From Clostridiales bacterium CCNA10 (lineage in GTDB: Bacteria > Bacillota > Clostridia > Oscillospirales > Oscillospiraceae): 64,000 nt of DNA. Below are positions 17,936 through 28,869 of this stretch, in pieces (position 1 is the stretch's first letter; each line of letters opens with the position of its first letter). The notes under the pieces were generated by a model. That model was not told the origin of the DNA. It saw nothing but the letters and a program-made list of their open reading frames with translations, and ran no database searches. The translations under genes and the position numbers were made by a program. Location: the NCBI GenBank assembly GCA_003573975.1, contig AP018533.1, positions 2,604,319-2,668,318 of the forward strand, given 5' to 3'.

Positions 17936-19351
17936 TCACTCCTTCTTTCCGGCCGCCTTCTTCCGGTCGGCCACCCGTACCACAATGTTGGACAGGGCAA
18001 ACAGGGCGATGGCGTTGGGGATGACCATCAGGTTGTTGAACATATCGGTCAGCTCCCACACCAGATCGTTGGACATCACAGTACCCAGGAAAATGAAGAC
18101 CAGGGCAATGACGGAGTAGACAGGGACCGCCTTTTTTCCAAACAGATAGACCGCGTTGATCTTGCCGAACAGGTTCCAGCTGAGCACGGTGGAGAAGGCG
18201 AAGAAGAACAGGCAGACCGCCACAAACATGGCTCCAGCCTCCGCCCCAAAGACCACACCGAAGGCAGTCTGGGCCAGATTGGTCTTGCTCAGCGTCTCTG
18301 TGACCGCGCCGGTATAGCCGTTGGCCAGAGGGCCGCCCTCGGTATACAGGGTGGAGATGACCACCAGTGCGTTGAGGGTGAGCACCACAAAGGTATCGAT
18401 GAACACACTGACCATCGCCACCACGGCCTGGTCATGGGGATCGGTCACGTTCGCCTGGGCGTGGGCGTGGGGGGTGGAGCCCATGCCGGCCTCGTTGGAG
18501 AACAGTCCACGCTTGGCGCCCTGGCTGATGGCCTCCTTCAGCGCATAGCCGAAGCCGCCGCCAATGATGGCCTGGGGCTGAAAGGCATACTGAAAGATCA
18601 TGGCAATGGTATCAGGGATGTACTTGGCCCGCATCACCAGCACCACCAGGGCCCCGCCCAGGAAAATGGCTGCCATGACGGGGACGATCTTCTCGGTGAC
18701 AGAGGCCAGGCGCTGCACACCGCCCACGAAGATGAAGCCGCAGATCACCACCAGCACGATGCCCACGATCCAGGAGGGCACGCCGAAGGCGGTCTGGAAA
18801 GTGGAGCCGATGGAGTTGGACTGCACCATGCAGCCCATGAAGCCCAGGGCCAGGATGATGGCCACGGCAAAGAAGCCGGCCAGGAATTTGCCGAAGCCGC
18901 CCTTGAACGCGGTGGTGATGTAGTACACCGGGCCGCCGCGGTAGGAGCCGTCAGGGTCCTTCTGGCGGGTCTCGATGGCCAGGGTGGCCTCCGCATAGAT
19001 GGTCGCCATGCCAAAGAAGGCGATGACCCACATCCAGAAGATGGCGCCGGGGCCGCCGGCCAGGATGGCGCCCGAGCCGCCCACGATGTTGCCGGTGCCC
19101 ACCTGGGCGGCAATGGCGGTGGCCAGGGCCTGGAAGGAGCTCATCCCGTGCTCCTGCTTCCCGCCCCGGAGGGTCAGGTTGCCGAACACCTTCCGCATCC
19201 CCTCGCCGAAGCAGCGCACCTGCACAAAGCGGGTGCGGATGCTGTAAAACAGGCCCACGCCGATGAGCAGAAAGACCAGAATATAGCTGGACAAATAGGT
19301 ATTGATGTTGACTACAATGGGGTACAGTGCCGCTTCCAAAGACTCTAACAT
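17936..19351 (-). CDS. Alanine/glycine:cation symporter (AGCS family)
   Basis: This secondary transporter takes up alanine or glycine with Na+ or H+. The 471-residue polytopic protein has about ten hydrophobic segments and the AGCS signatures ATAIAAQVGTGNIVG near the N-terminus and GLFSNEAGMGS further on. ATG 19351 has AAGGAGAGG upstream. The frame extends 22 codons earlier, but that part is the riboswitch terminator. The glycine riboswitch upstream points to glycine as a physiologically relevant substrate or effector. Confidence 0.93.
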   Translation of the reverse strand: MLESLEAALYPIVVNINTYLSSYILVFLLIGVGLFYSIRTRFVQVRCFGEGMRKVFGNLTLRGGKQEHGMSSFQALATAIAAQVGTGNIVGGSGAILAGGPGAIFWMWVIAFFGMATIYAEATLAIETRQKDPDGSYRGGPVYYITTAFKGGFGKFLAGFFAVAIILALGFMGCMVQSNSIGSTFQTAFGVPSWIVGIVLVVICGFIFVGGVQRLASVTEKIVPVMAAIFLGGALVVLVMRAKYIPDTIAMIFQYAFQPQAIIGGGFGYALKEAISQGAKRGLFSNEAGMGSTPHAHAQANVTDPHDQAVVAMVSVFIDTFVVLTLNALVVISTLYTEGGPLANGYTGAVTETLSKTNLAQTAFGVVFGAEAGAMFVAVCLFFFAFSTVLSWNLFGKINAVYLFGKKAVPVYSVIALVFIFLGTVMSNDLVWELTDMFNNLMVIPNAIALFALSNIVVRVADRKKAAGKKE

Positions 19352-19375
19352 GATGGATCCCTCTCCTTTTCTGAA

Positions 19376-19410
19376 CAAAAAACAGACCGTGGAGTACGCT
19401 CCACGGTCCG
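19376..19410 (-). terminator. Terminator in glycine riboswitch expression platform
   Basis: GACCGTGGAG pairs with CTCCACGGTC, followed on the minus strand by TGTTTTTTG. It lies between the aptamers and the symporter start codon, so it is the likely switching element. Confidence 0.82.
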
Positions 19411-19467
19411 AAAACATTGCGGAAAAAACACCCGCCGGCCGGGCCCATTGGGCACAGCAGGGGCGCT

Positions 19468-19660
19468 TTCTTCGTCTCTGTCCTTTTGCCTGAGAGATTT
19501 ACGGGGGCTGAGCCGGTCCCGCATTGCACCTTCGGCACTCGTTCGTCGAGCTTCTCCAGAGTCACATCCACGTACAGTCCTCGTCCCAGCCCAGTGGGCC
19601 GGACACCTGAGAGTGTTACTCCTTCGGTAGGCGGGAACCCGCGCTTTTCCTGCACGCTTC
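19468..19660 (-). ncRNA. Tandem glycine riboswitch
   Basis: On the minus strand the first aptamer shows CTACCGAAGGAGTAAC and CTCTCAGGTGTCC. The second shows TCTGGAGAAGC, GTGCCGAAGGTGCAA and the signature CTCTCAGGCAAAAGGACAG. These are the conserved cores of the glycine (gcvT-type) riboswitch in two copies joined by a short linker. It precedes an alanine/glycine symporter and ends in a terminator platform. Whether glycine turns the gene on or off cannot be told by eye. Confidence 0.93.
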
Positions 19661-19686
19661 GTTTGTCCTGTTCACTTGTATTGCAT

Positions 19687-19715
19687 ACGTTACCACAAAG
19701 CCCCCAGAATGTCAA
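19687..19715 (-). promoter_or_regulatory. Promoter for the glycine riboswitch transcript
   Basis: On the minus strand TTGACA (19715-19710) is followed after 17 bases by TAACGT (19692-19687), just upstream of the first aptamer. The -10 box is weak. Confidence 0.6.
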
Positions 19716-19807
19716 CCCCAGGCGCACATTTATACACCTGCGGCGGAAATTCAAAAATTCCACCGGGAAAATTGGTCAGATTGTGGTACGAAGTTTACAA
19801 TTTGCTC

Positions 19808-19836
19808 TTTTTTCCGGCGTGTAAATATGGTATACT
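19808..19836 (+). promoter_or_regulatory. Candidate promoter for secA
   Basis: TATACT (19831-19836) is a good -10 box. The only -35 at 17 bases is TTTTTT (19808-19813), which is weak. It lies 108 bases before the secA start. Nothing else is seen between the symporter leader and secA. Confidence 0.45.
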
Positions 19837-19944
19837 AAAACATAATGCGCCCAGGTATACCTACCAACAGGCACTCCTTCCCCATAAGAAGTACGGCGCT
19901 GGAAATAGATCCTGAGAGAAGAGCAACAACATCGAGGTGTGTTT

Positions 19945-22701
<2,757 letters not shown>

Positions 22702-22715
22702 TCCCTTCCTGCACA

Positions 22716-22750
22716 AAGACGCAGGCGTTTTCTGAAAACGCCTGCGTCTT
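22716..22750 (+). terminator. Hairpin after secA
   Basis: AAGACGCAGGCGTTTT pairs perfectly with AAAACGCCTGCGTCTT. The T-tract is short (TT), so it is a probable but not ideal terminator. Confidence 0.65.
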
Positions 22751-22809
22751 GGGCATACGCCTGTTTTCCCCCGTACTCACAGCAGCAAAGGTCGGAAAGG
22801 AGCGATTTT

Positions 22810-23355
22810 ATGGATTTTGAAGCATTGCAGCGGCAGCGGAAGAGCTGCCGGGCCTTTGCGCCCAAGCCGGTCCCCCGCGAGCTGCTCACCCGGCTGGTGG
22901 ACACCGCCCGGCTCTCCCCCAGCGCCTGCAACTCCCAGCCCTGGCATTTCATTGTGGTGGATGAGGACGAGGCCAAGGCCAAAATGGTGGACGCCCTGGT
23001 GGACGATGGTCTCACCGGCTGCCCCTGGGGGGACAAAGTCCCCGCTTTCATCCTGATCTGCGAGGAAAAGGCCCGTCTCAAGCCCAGCGTGGGAGAGCGG
23101 TACGGCAGCCAGTATTTCTCTCAGATGGACATCGGCATGGCGGCGATGGGCCTGTGCTATGCGGCCACCGCCCTGGGGCTGGGCACCTGCATGATCGGCG
23201 TAATGAGCCAGGAAAAAATGCACCGGGCCTTCCACATTCCGGAGGACCGCACCGCCCGTCTGGCCATTGCCGTGGGCTATCCCGCCCAGGATGTCCCCGC
23301 CCAGCGGAAGGACCGCAAGCCCCTGGAGGAGATCCTGGGATATAACCAGTGGTGA
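22810..23355 (+). CDS. Nitroreductase family flavoprotein
   Basis: This 181-residue FMN-dependent oxidoreductase has the family features: RxSCRAF near the start (FMN phosphate binding), SPSACNSQPWHF, and the C-terminal GYPAQDVP. Such proteins reduce nitro compounds, quinones or enones with NAD(P)H. The actual substrate is unknown. AAAGGAG precedes the ATG. The gene stands between secA and a convergent CoA-transferase. Confidence 0.88.
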   Translation: MDFEALQRQRKSCRAFAPKPVPRELLTRLVDTARLSPSACNSQPWHFIVVDEDEAKAKMVDALVDDGLTGCPWGDKVPAFILICEEKARLKPSVGERYGSQYFSQMDIGMAAMGLCYAATALGLGTCMIGVMSQEKMHRAFHIPEDRTARLAIAVGYPAQDVPAQRKDRKPLEEILGYNQW

Positions 23356-23377
23356 CCCCTCCCCCGATGGATAGAAC

Positions 23378-23416
23378 AACGCCGGCCGCGCTGATCAAAA
23401 GCGCGGCCGGCGTTTT
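23378..23416. terminator. Bidirectional terminator
   Basis: AACGCCGGCCGCGCT pairs with its inverted copy across a 7-base loop and is followed by TT and T-rich sequence. It lies between convergent genes. Confidence 0.82.
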
Positions 23417-23453
23417 GGCTTCTTCCGCCCGAAGCTCACAGGTTCAAATGCTT

Positions 23454-24770
23454 TTAACGGAAATTGTCCCTGGCATACCGGGCCAGCTCCTCCCGGAAAT
23501 CCGGATGAGCAATAGACGCCATGGCGGCGGCGCGCTCCCCCAGAGAGAGGCCTGCCAGATGGGCCACCCCGTACTCGGTCGCCACACACTCGATCATGGT
23601 GCGAGGAACGGAAATGGTACTGCCCCCGGGGATGGTAGGAACAATGTTGGACCTCAGATTTCCCTCCTTGTCCCGCCGGGAGGAATTCAGACAGATATAG
23701 CCCCGTCCCCCCTTGGAGCGGAAGGCCCCCTCCAAAAAGTCCATCTGACCGCCGATGCCGGACAGCTGCCTGCTGCCCACTGACTCCGCGTTCTCCTGCC
23801 CCATGAGATCCAGCTGCACCCCGCCGTTGATGCTGATGAAGCTGCTCAGCTGCCCCATGCGCTCCGGAGCGTGGACATGGTCCACATCTCCGGGATAAAA
23901 CCGCTCCGGCTCATTCTCCAGCCAGTCGTACAGCTCCTGAGAACCCATGGCAAGGTTCCAGGTGGAATACCCCGTATCCACTTCCTTCCGGGTGTTGGTC
24001 AGCTTCCCCGCCTTGTGGATCGCCAAAAACGCATCACTGATGCTGCCCGTCCAGCAGCCCAGGTCCTTCCGGTCCGACTCCGCCAGCATTTTGGCCACCG
24101 TGAAGGGGACTCCGCCCACACCCAGGCCCAGCACCGCGCCGTCCGGGATCTCCGCCACCACATTCCGGGCGATCTGGATGTCCACCGGGGAGGGCTCCTT
24201 ATAGGTGCGCAGGGGCAGGGGCTCATGGACGCCCTCCACGATGTAGTCGGCCTCCGACAGATGTACCCGGTGGGAGCCATTCACCCCCTGGAGCCTGGGC
24301 AGATGCTCGTTGATCTCAAAGATCACCGTGCGGGCATTCTCAAAAATGGTGCGCCAGGCATAGTTGGAGATGCCCAGTCCGCAGTATCCCTCCCCGTCCG
24401 GCCGGGAGACGGGCACAAATGCCACATCCACCTGGATATAGCTGCGGTACAGCTCCGGCAGGGCCCGGAGCATCATGGGCAGGAACTTCACCAGCCCCCT
24501 GCTCTGCAGCTTGCGCTCATAGTCCCCGATGTGCCAGCTGTAATAGGTGAAGGCGGACTGCTCCGGGTCGCACTCCACCACCTCGATCCGGGGCCGGATC
24601 ACCAGTCCGCCGCGGATCTTCACGTCCTTCAGCTCCTCCTTCCGGGCGGCAAGGGCCCGGTCCATCAGCTCCGGGAAGCCCGCGCCAAAGCCGTAGTCCA
24701 CCCAGTCGCCGGAGCGGACCGCTTGGGCGGCCGCCTCCGGGGTCACAAATCTGTTCCTGTAATCGTGCAT
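23454..24770 (-). CDS. CoA-transferase paralogue lacking the catalytic glutamate
   Basis: This 438-residue member of the acetyl-CoA hydrolase/transferase family aligns end to end with the protein at 705-2045, including KIRGG, LGVGGVP, SSFISINGG, SGIGGQMDF and [10 protein letters not shown]. The position of the catalytic glutamate in HTEM is here WTGS, so Glu is replaced by Gly242. In family members such as 4-hydroxybutyrate CoA-transferase this glutamate carries the acyl and CoA groups. The protein may be inactive, use another residue, or act as a thioesterase or binding protein. ATG 24770 has GAGGAG upstream. A promoter and a direct repeat lie before it. Confidence 0.85.
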   Translation of the reverse strand: MHDYRNRFVTPEAAAQAVRSGDWVDYGFGAGFPELMDRALAARKEELKDVKIRGGLVIRPRIEVVECDPEQSAFTYYSWHIGDYERKLQSRGLVKFLPMMLRALPELYRSYIQVDVAFVPVSRPDGEGYCGLGISNYAWRTIFENARTVIFEINEHLPRLQGVNGSHRVHLSEADYIVEGVHEPLPLRTYKEPSPVDIQIARNVVAEIPDGAVLGLGVGGVPFTVAKMLAESDRKDLGCWTGSISDAFLAIHKAGKLTNTRKEVDTGYSTWNLAMGSQELYDWLENEPERFYPGDVDHVHAPERMGQLSSFISINGGVQLDLMGQENAESVGSRQLSGIGGQMDFLEGAFRSKGGRGYICLNSSRRDKEGNLRSNIVPTIPGGSTISVPRTMIECVATEYGVAHLAGLSLGERAAAMASIAHPDFREELARYARDNFR

Positions 24771-24813
24771 CCTGTTCTCCTCGCCTTTCTGTTTCAAATC
24801 TGCCATTGTGGAC

Positions 24814-24843
24814 ATCATATCACAAACCGCCTGGAGCTGTCTA
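24814..24843 (-). promoter_or_regulatory. Candidate promoter for the second CoA-transferase
   Basis: On the minus strand TAGACA (24843-24838), an 18-base spacer and TATGAT (24819-24814) precede the gene by about 45 bases. Confidence 0.5.
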
Positions 24844-24849
24844 TCGCTT

Positions 24850-24880
24850 GATTGCGGATTGTTCGCGCCCGATTGCGGAT
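24850..24880 (-). repeat. Direct repeat upstream of the CoA-transferase promoter
   Basis: ATCCGCAATC (minus strand) occurs twice, start to start 21 bases apart (24850-24859 and 24871-24880), just upstream of the -35 box. Spacing of two helical turns suits a dimeric activator. Confidence 0.5.
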
Positions 24881-24907
24881 CTTCCGTATCCGCCCCTGTT
24901 CATTCCA

Positions 24908-24948
24908 TAAAAAATATCACGGCCACGCTTCCCAAGAAGCGTGGCCGT
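24908..24948 (-). terminator. Terminator of the xpaC-telA-TPM operon
   Basis: ACGGCCACGCTTC pairs with GAAGCGTGGCCGT, followed on the minus strand by ATATTTTTTAT. It lies 26 bases after the TPM gene stop. Confidence 0.9.
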
Positions 24949-24973
24949 AGCCGTTTCTTTGATCCTAATCTGC

Positions 24974-26017
24974 TCAGCGTCCGAAGCCGCCGCCCCGGGA
25001 ACCGCCGCCAAAGCCGCCCCCTCGGGAGAAGCCCCCGCCCCGGGAGCCGCCGGAGAATCCGCCGCCGCGGCTCCCTCCGCTGAAACCTCCTCCGAAGCCG
25101 CCGCCCCGGGAGAAGCCCCCGCCCCGGGAGCCACTGGAAAATCCACCGGAGCCGGAGCCCCCTCTGGGCCCCTGGAAACCGTTGAAGCCGCCGCCCGAAC
25201 CGCCGAAGCCTCCAGGCCCTCTTGGAGGTCTGGGGGGCGGAGGAGGCGGTCTGCGCCAGCGGCGCCGGTACCAGCCATAGGCGGGCCCGTGCCAGAACAG
25301 GATGGGCCGGAACAGATAGGGAGGATTGGGCACCCCATAGTACCGCTGCCGGTAGGAGGTATACCGCAGGCTGTCCACCACGCTGGCGATGACCACCAGA
25401 ATGACCAGCAGCACCACCAGGGACATGACCGTCTCGCCGGTGCTCCGGCCGCCATAGGCGTTCTGACTCGTCTCCAGATAGCCCAGACCGTAATTTTCTA
25501 CATAGAACTGATTGATCCCGTCAAACAGGCTCAGCACTCCCGTGCCGAACTGTCCGGCCATGGCGTTCTCATACAGGTAGCGGTCCAAATGGGAGGTCAC
25601 CTGCTCATCCGTCATGGGATAGTCGGGCCCCACTGCCAGATAGCAGTTGTTGGTCCCGGTATCCACCACCAGGATGCCGTCCGCCGCTCCCAGCTGGATC
25701 TGCTCTCCCAGTGCATAGGCGTAGTCGGCAATATCGCCGGACACCTCCCGCACAGTAGCCACAGCGATGAGGCTGTCATACCGGGCCACCCAGTTGGCGT
25801 TATAGAGACAGATCTGCTGCTCCTCCTGGTCAGAGAGCACCTCGGCCTCGTCGCTGATCCAGGTGGCGTAGCTGCTGGTGGACAGCGACTTGTCAAGCCC
25901 AGCAGCCTGAGGGACCGCCGGAGCGCTGCTCCCCCGCACCTGGCCGATCCCGATGGCCGCGGCGATCATCACCACGGTCAGCGCCACTGCCACCGATGTC
26001 TTTTGAAATAGTTTCAT
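24974..26017 (-). CDS. TPM-domain membrane protein with glycine-rich tail (YgcG-like)
   Basis: The 347-residue protein has an N-terminal hydrophobic segment (about 8-25, signal peptide or anchor). An extracytoplasmic TPM domain follows (about 45-185, with DEAEVLSDQEE, GILVVDTG and YLYE motifs), then a transmembrane helix near 200-222. Arg/Pro-rich and Gly/Ser/Arg/Phe-rich tails follow, built from repeats of GGGFSRGGGFGGG type. TPM domains are named for thylakoid and membrane proteins with proposed phosphatase activity; the function here is unknown. It is last in an operon with telA and xpaC homologues. Confidence 0.85.
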   Translation of the reverse strand: MKLFQKTSVAVALTVVMIAAAIGIGQVRGSSAPAVPQAAGLDKSLSTSSYATWISDEAEVLSDQEEQQICLYNANWVARYDSLIAVATVREVSGDIADYAYALGEQIQLGAADGILVVDTGTNNCYLAVGPDYPMTDEQVTSHLDRYLYENAMAGQFGTGVLSLFDGINQFYVENYGLGYLETSQNAYGGRSTGETVMSLVVLLVILVVIASVVDSLRYTSYRQRYYGVPNPPYLFRPILFWHGPAYGWYRRRWRRPPPPPPRPPRGPGGFGGSGGGFNGFQGPRGGSGSGGFSSGSRGGGFSRGGGFGGGFSGGSRGGGFSGGSRGGGFSRGGGFGGGSRGGGFGR

Positions 26018-26085
26018 AGGCTCTCCTCAATGTTCTGCCCCGGACAGGCATCCGGGAACTTCCACCATACAACCGTTCCGGGCGG

Positions 26086-27309
26086 TCAGCCTCTCAACTC
26101 CAGAAGCTTCTGCTTCAGCTCGCCCTCGATCCGCCCAAGCTCTGCTTCGGCCTCGCGGCGCTTCTGGCTGCCCTCTGTCTGGATCTTCATCACCTCGTCC
26201 AGGGTGGAGATCAGCTGCTCATTGGTATGCTGGAGGGTCTTGACGTCCACAATGGAGCGCTCCGCCTCCCGGGCGGCCTCCACCGTCCCCATCTTCAGCA
26301 TATCCGCATTCTTTTGCAGCAGCTGGTTGGTCATCTCGGTGACCGCGGACTGGGCCTGGGTGGCCTGGCGGGAGTGCTCCAGACCCAGGGCCAGCACCAT
26401 CTGACTCTTCCACAGGGGGATGGTATTCACCAGGGAGGACTGGATCTTCTCCAGCATCATGGTGTCGTTATTTTGCAGCAGGCGGGTCTGGGGCCCCATC
26501 TGAATGGAGATCATCCGGGTCAACTCCAGGTCGTGGAGCTTCTTCTCAAACCGGCTACACAGGTTGGCAAAATCATTATAGGCCTGGGCGTCCTCCTGGG
26601 CCCCGCTGGCGGCGGCCTTCTGCCGCAGCTGCTCCAGGTCGTGGGTCCGCAGGTACTCCAGCCGCTTCTTGCCGGCAATGATATACATGGTGAGCTCTTT
26701 GTAGTACTTGGTATTCAGCTCATACATCTGGTCCAGCATGGCGATGTCCTTCATCAGCACCACCTGGTGGTCCTCCAGCACCCGGACGATCTTATCCACA
26801 TTGACCTCTGCCTTGGCATAGCTGGCCTTCAGGGCCTCCAGCTCGTTGCGCTTCTTCTGGAAGAAGCCGAACAGGCCGCCCTTCTTCTCCTCATCCTTGC
26901 CAAAATTTTTCAGCTCCACCACCAGGTTGGACAGGGCCTCGCCCACCTCGCCCAGGTCCTTGGTCTTGACGCTGTTCAGGGCGTTTTCCGAGAAGGAGGC
27001 AATGTTCTTCTGGGCCGCGGAGCCGTACTGGAGCACCACATTGGAGTCGGTGACGTCGATCTTCTGGGCAAAGTCATCCACCATTTTCCGCTCCGCCTCA
27101 CTGAGCATGGACTCGTCCACCTTGACGGCGTTGACGTCCCGCTCCTTCTGGCGCTCTGCCTCTGTGACGGAAGCCTGCTGGACGGCCGCCTCAGGCGCCG
27201 TGTCCAGGGTCAGGGCCGGAGCCTCCGGCGCGGCGGGAGCCGCGGCTGCGGCCGCATCGGCCTCCGGAGTCAGAGTCAGCTGGGGGGCCATATTCAAATC
27301 ATCGCTCAT
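26086..27309 (-). CDS. TelA-like toxic anion resistance protein
   Basis: This 407-residue, mainly alpha-helical cytoplasmic protein of the TelA (PF05816) family has a long Ala/Glu-rich disordered N-terminus (about 1-45) followed by coiled helices. Conserved features include NALNSVKTKDLGEVGEALSNL and a C-terminal LGRIEGELKQKLLEL. The family is named from tellurite resistance plasmids. In chromosomes it usually lies beside xpaC, as here, and probably acts in envelope stress, not tellurite detoxification. It lies 68 bases upstream of the TPM gene. Confidence 0.88.
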   Translation of the reverse strand: MSDDLNMAPQLTLTPEADAAAAAAPAAPEAPALTLDTAPEAAVQQASVTEAERQKERDVNAVKVDESMLSEAERKMVDDFAQKIDVTDSNVVLQYGSAAQKNIASFSENALNSVKTKDLGEVGEALSNLVVELKNFGKDEEKKGGLFGFFQKKRNELEALKASYAKAEVNVDKIVRVLEDHQVVLMKDIAMLDQMYELNTKYYKELTMYIIAGKKRLEYLRTHDLEQLRQKAAASGAQEDAQAYNDFANLCSRFEKKLHDLELTRMISIQMGPQTRLLQNNDTMMLEKIQSSLVNTIPLWKSQMVLALGLEHSRQATQAQSAVTEMTNQLLQKNADMLKMGTVEAAREAERSIVDVKTLQHTNEQLISTLDEVMKIQTEGSQKRREAEAELGRIEGELKQKLLELRG

Positions 27310-27399
27310 AGTCAGTTCCTCCTTATTGTCTTTGCATTGATTTTGGTATGATTTCCGACCGTTCCAGCGTCCCCGCTCTCTGCCGGGAGACGCGCCCAG

Positions 27400-28149
27400 T
27401 CACAGCTCCAGAGTAGTCCTGCCGTCCGGTGAGGCGGTCTTGTCCTTCCCGGACAGGCCCTCCTGGGCCAACAGATTTTCCATCACGGTAATGTCGGTGG
27501 AGATGTCCATAGCCTCCGCCCCAAAGAGGGCGTCCAGCTGCTTGTCAAAGGCCTGGACGATGGTGCCCATCATATTTTCCACCTTGGCCTTGGTGGTGCT
27601 GATGTTGTCCCCCGCGATCCCGGCGGAGTCCATCCGGTCATAGGCATTGAGTATCTTTAAGGTGGTGGGCAGGAAGTAGTTCAAAAAGCGGCGGATCTGA
27701 GGAAGCTTCTTGGGCTGCTTGACCACCTCGCCGATGATCTTCCGGGTGACCTCCTCCAGATGGTCGATCTGGGCGGAGATGGTCTCGTCCTCGATGCTGT
27801 CATTGAGGCGGCGCATCTCCGACACCGCCCGGTCCCGCTCCTGGATCAGCTTATCCAGCTCCGGGTCGCCGGTGGTCTCCTGCTTCTTCTCCTCCTGCTT
27901 CTTCTCCTGCTTTGGCTCCTCCCGGCGGGGCTGCTCCGCCTTCTTCTCCGGCTGTTCCACCTGCTCTCCGGGCATCTGATAGACCCGGTCCGGGAATACC
28001 GCCTTACCCACGACAAACACTGCCGCCGAGACCACAGCGCACAGCGCGTAGTCGGCCAGGGTGTGCAGCGAGAAAAACAGCGCGAATACCAGCCAGACCC
28101 CCCCGATCAGATAGATGGGGATCACGGAACGCTTGATGTGCTTCGCCAT
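27400..28149 (-). CDS. XpaC-like 5-bromo-4-chloroindolyl phosphate hydrolysis family protein
   Basis: The 249-residue protein has two hydrophobic helices at about 10-50, a Lys/Glu/Gln-rich charged linker (about 60-95), and a helical C-terminal domain with KKLPQIRRFLNYFLPTTLKIL, the core of the XpaC family. The family name comes from a Bacillus phenotype; biochemical activity is not established. It is first gene of the xpaC-telA-TPM operon and has a strong promoter 54 bases upstream. Confidence 0.87.
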   Translation of the reverse strand: MAKHIKRSVIPIYLIGGVWLVFALFFSLHTLADYALCAVVSAAVFVVGKAVFPDRVYQMPGEQVEQPEKKAEQPRREEPKQEKKQEEKKQETTGDPELDKLIQERDRAVSEMRRLNDSIEDETISAQIDHLEEVTRKIIGEVVKQPKKLPQIRRFLNYFLPTTLKILNAYDRMDSAGIAGDNISTTKAKVENMMGTIVQAFDKQLDALFGAEAMDISTDITVMENLLAQEGLSGKDKTASPDGRTTLEL

Positions 28150-28202
28150 CGCTCCTACCTCCTATGGCACGCTCTGCGGACCAGCCGCATTCTTTTATGC
28201 TC

Positions 28203-28231
28203 ATTGTACCTTTCCCAGAGGGGGGTGTCAA
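28203..28231 (-). promoter_or_regulatory. Promoter of the xpaC-telA-TPM operon
   Basis: On the minus strand TTGACA (28231-28226), a 17-base spacer and TACAAT (28208-28203). Confidence 0.85.
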
Positions 28232-28279
28232 GAAAATTCCCGCCCTATCCGGTGCAGAGCACGCCGGATAGGGCGGGAA
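28232..28279 (-). terminator. Terminator after flavodoxin gene
   Basis: A 16-bp perfect stem with arms TTCCCGCCCTATCCGG and its complement, followed on the minus strand by TTTTCTT. It directly abuts the xpaC promoter. Confidence 0.85.
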
Positions 28280-28303
28280 TTGTTGGGCATGGGGCCAGCA
28301 GTC

Positions 28304-28735
28304 TCAGGATGCGGCCAGGGTGGCTCCGAGGGCACGGCACCGGTCCAGTCCGCTCTCATCGGGGGTCTCATGAAGGATCAGTCCTTCCCCCTGGCAGACC
28401 GTGCCCCCGGCGCGGTCCGTCCGCTCCTCCCAGTCTCGCATCCACTGCCCGTCTCCCCAGCCGTAGGAGCCGAAGAGGGCCACAGACTTTCCGCTCAGGC
28501 GGCCCTCCAGCTGGGAGAAGAAGGGCTCAAACTCAGACTCCTCCAGAACCTCAGCCCCCATAGCGGGGCAGCCCAGGGCCAGCTGATCGTACTCCAGTAC
28601 CTGGTCCACCCCGACCTGGTCCACAGAGAATACGTCCACCTGGGCGCCGGCCTCCCGCGCCCCCTTGGCGATGGCTTCGGCCATGGCCTGGGTATTGCCT
28701 GTCATGCTCCAATAGATCACTGCAATGCTGCTCAT
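28304..28735 (-). CDS. Flavodoxin
   Basis: This 143-residue FMN electron carrier substitutes for ferredoxin when iron is short. The phosphate-binding loop SMTGNTQ is at about 10-16, and the isoalloxazine loops LGCPAMGAE and FGSYGWGDG match clostridial flavodoxins. GGAGG precedes the ATG. It lies 134 bases downstream of the DUF3793 gene on the same strand and likely belongs to the same iron-responsive transcript. Confidence 0.93.
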   Translation of the reverse strand: MSSIAVIYWSMTGNTQAMAEAIAKGAREAGAQVDVFSVDQVGVDQVLEYDQLALGCPAMGAEVLEESEFEPFFSQLEGRLSGKSVALFGSYGWGDGQWMRDWEERTDRAGGTVCQGEGLILHETPDESGLDRCRALGATLAAS

Positions 28736-28869
28736 TTGGGATAACCTCCAAACTCAAAATGTAAAAATGTAGATCATAAACGTGGATCCCCTGGATGAGA
28801 CCCATCTGCAAACGCCCAGAGGGCGGTCACATACATCATTCCGCCTGCGGACACCGTCCAACGGCCCGG

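Noticed and set aside
24941-26011. 356-residue Ala/Pro/Gly-rich frame opposite the TPM gene
   Set aside because: Arises from the glycine-rich repeats of the TPM protein read on the other strand.
26086-28149. Tellurite resistance operon
   Set aside because: TelA and XpaC names come from old phenotypes; no other tellurite genes (terCDZ, tehB) are present, so a tellurite function is not claimed.
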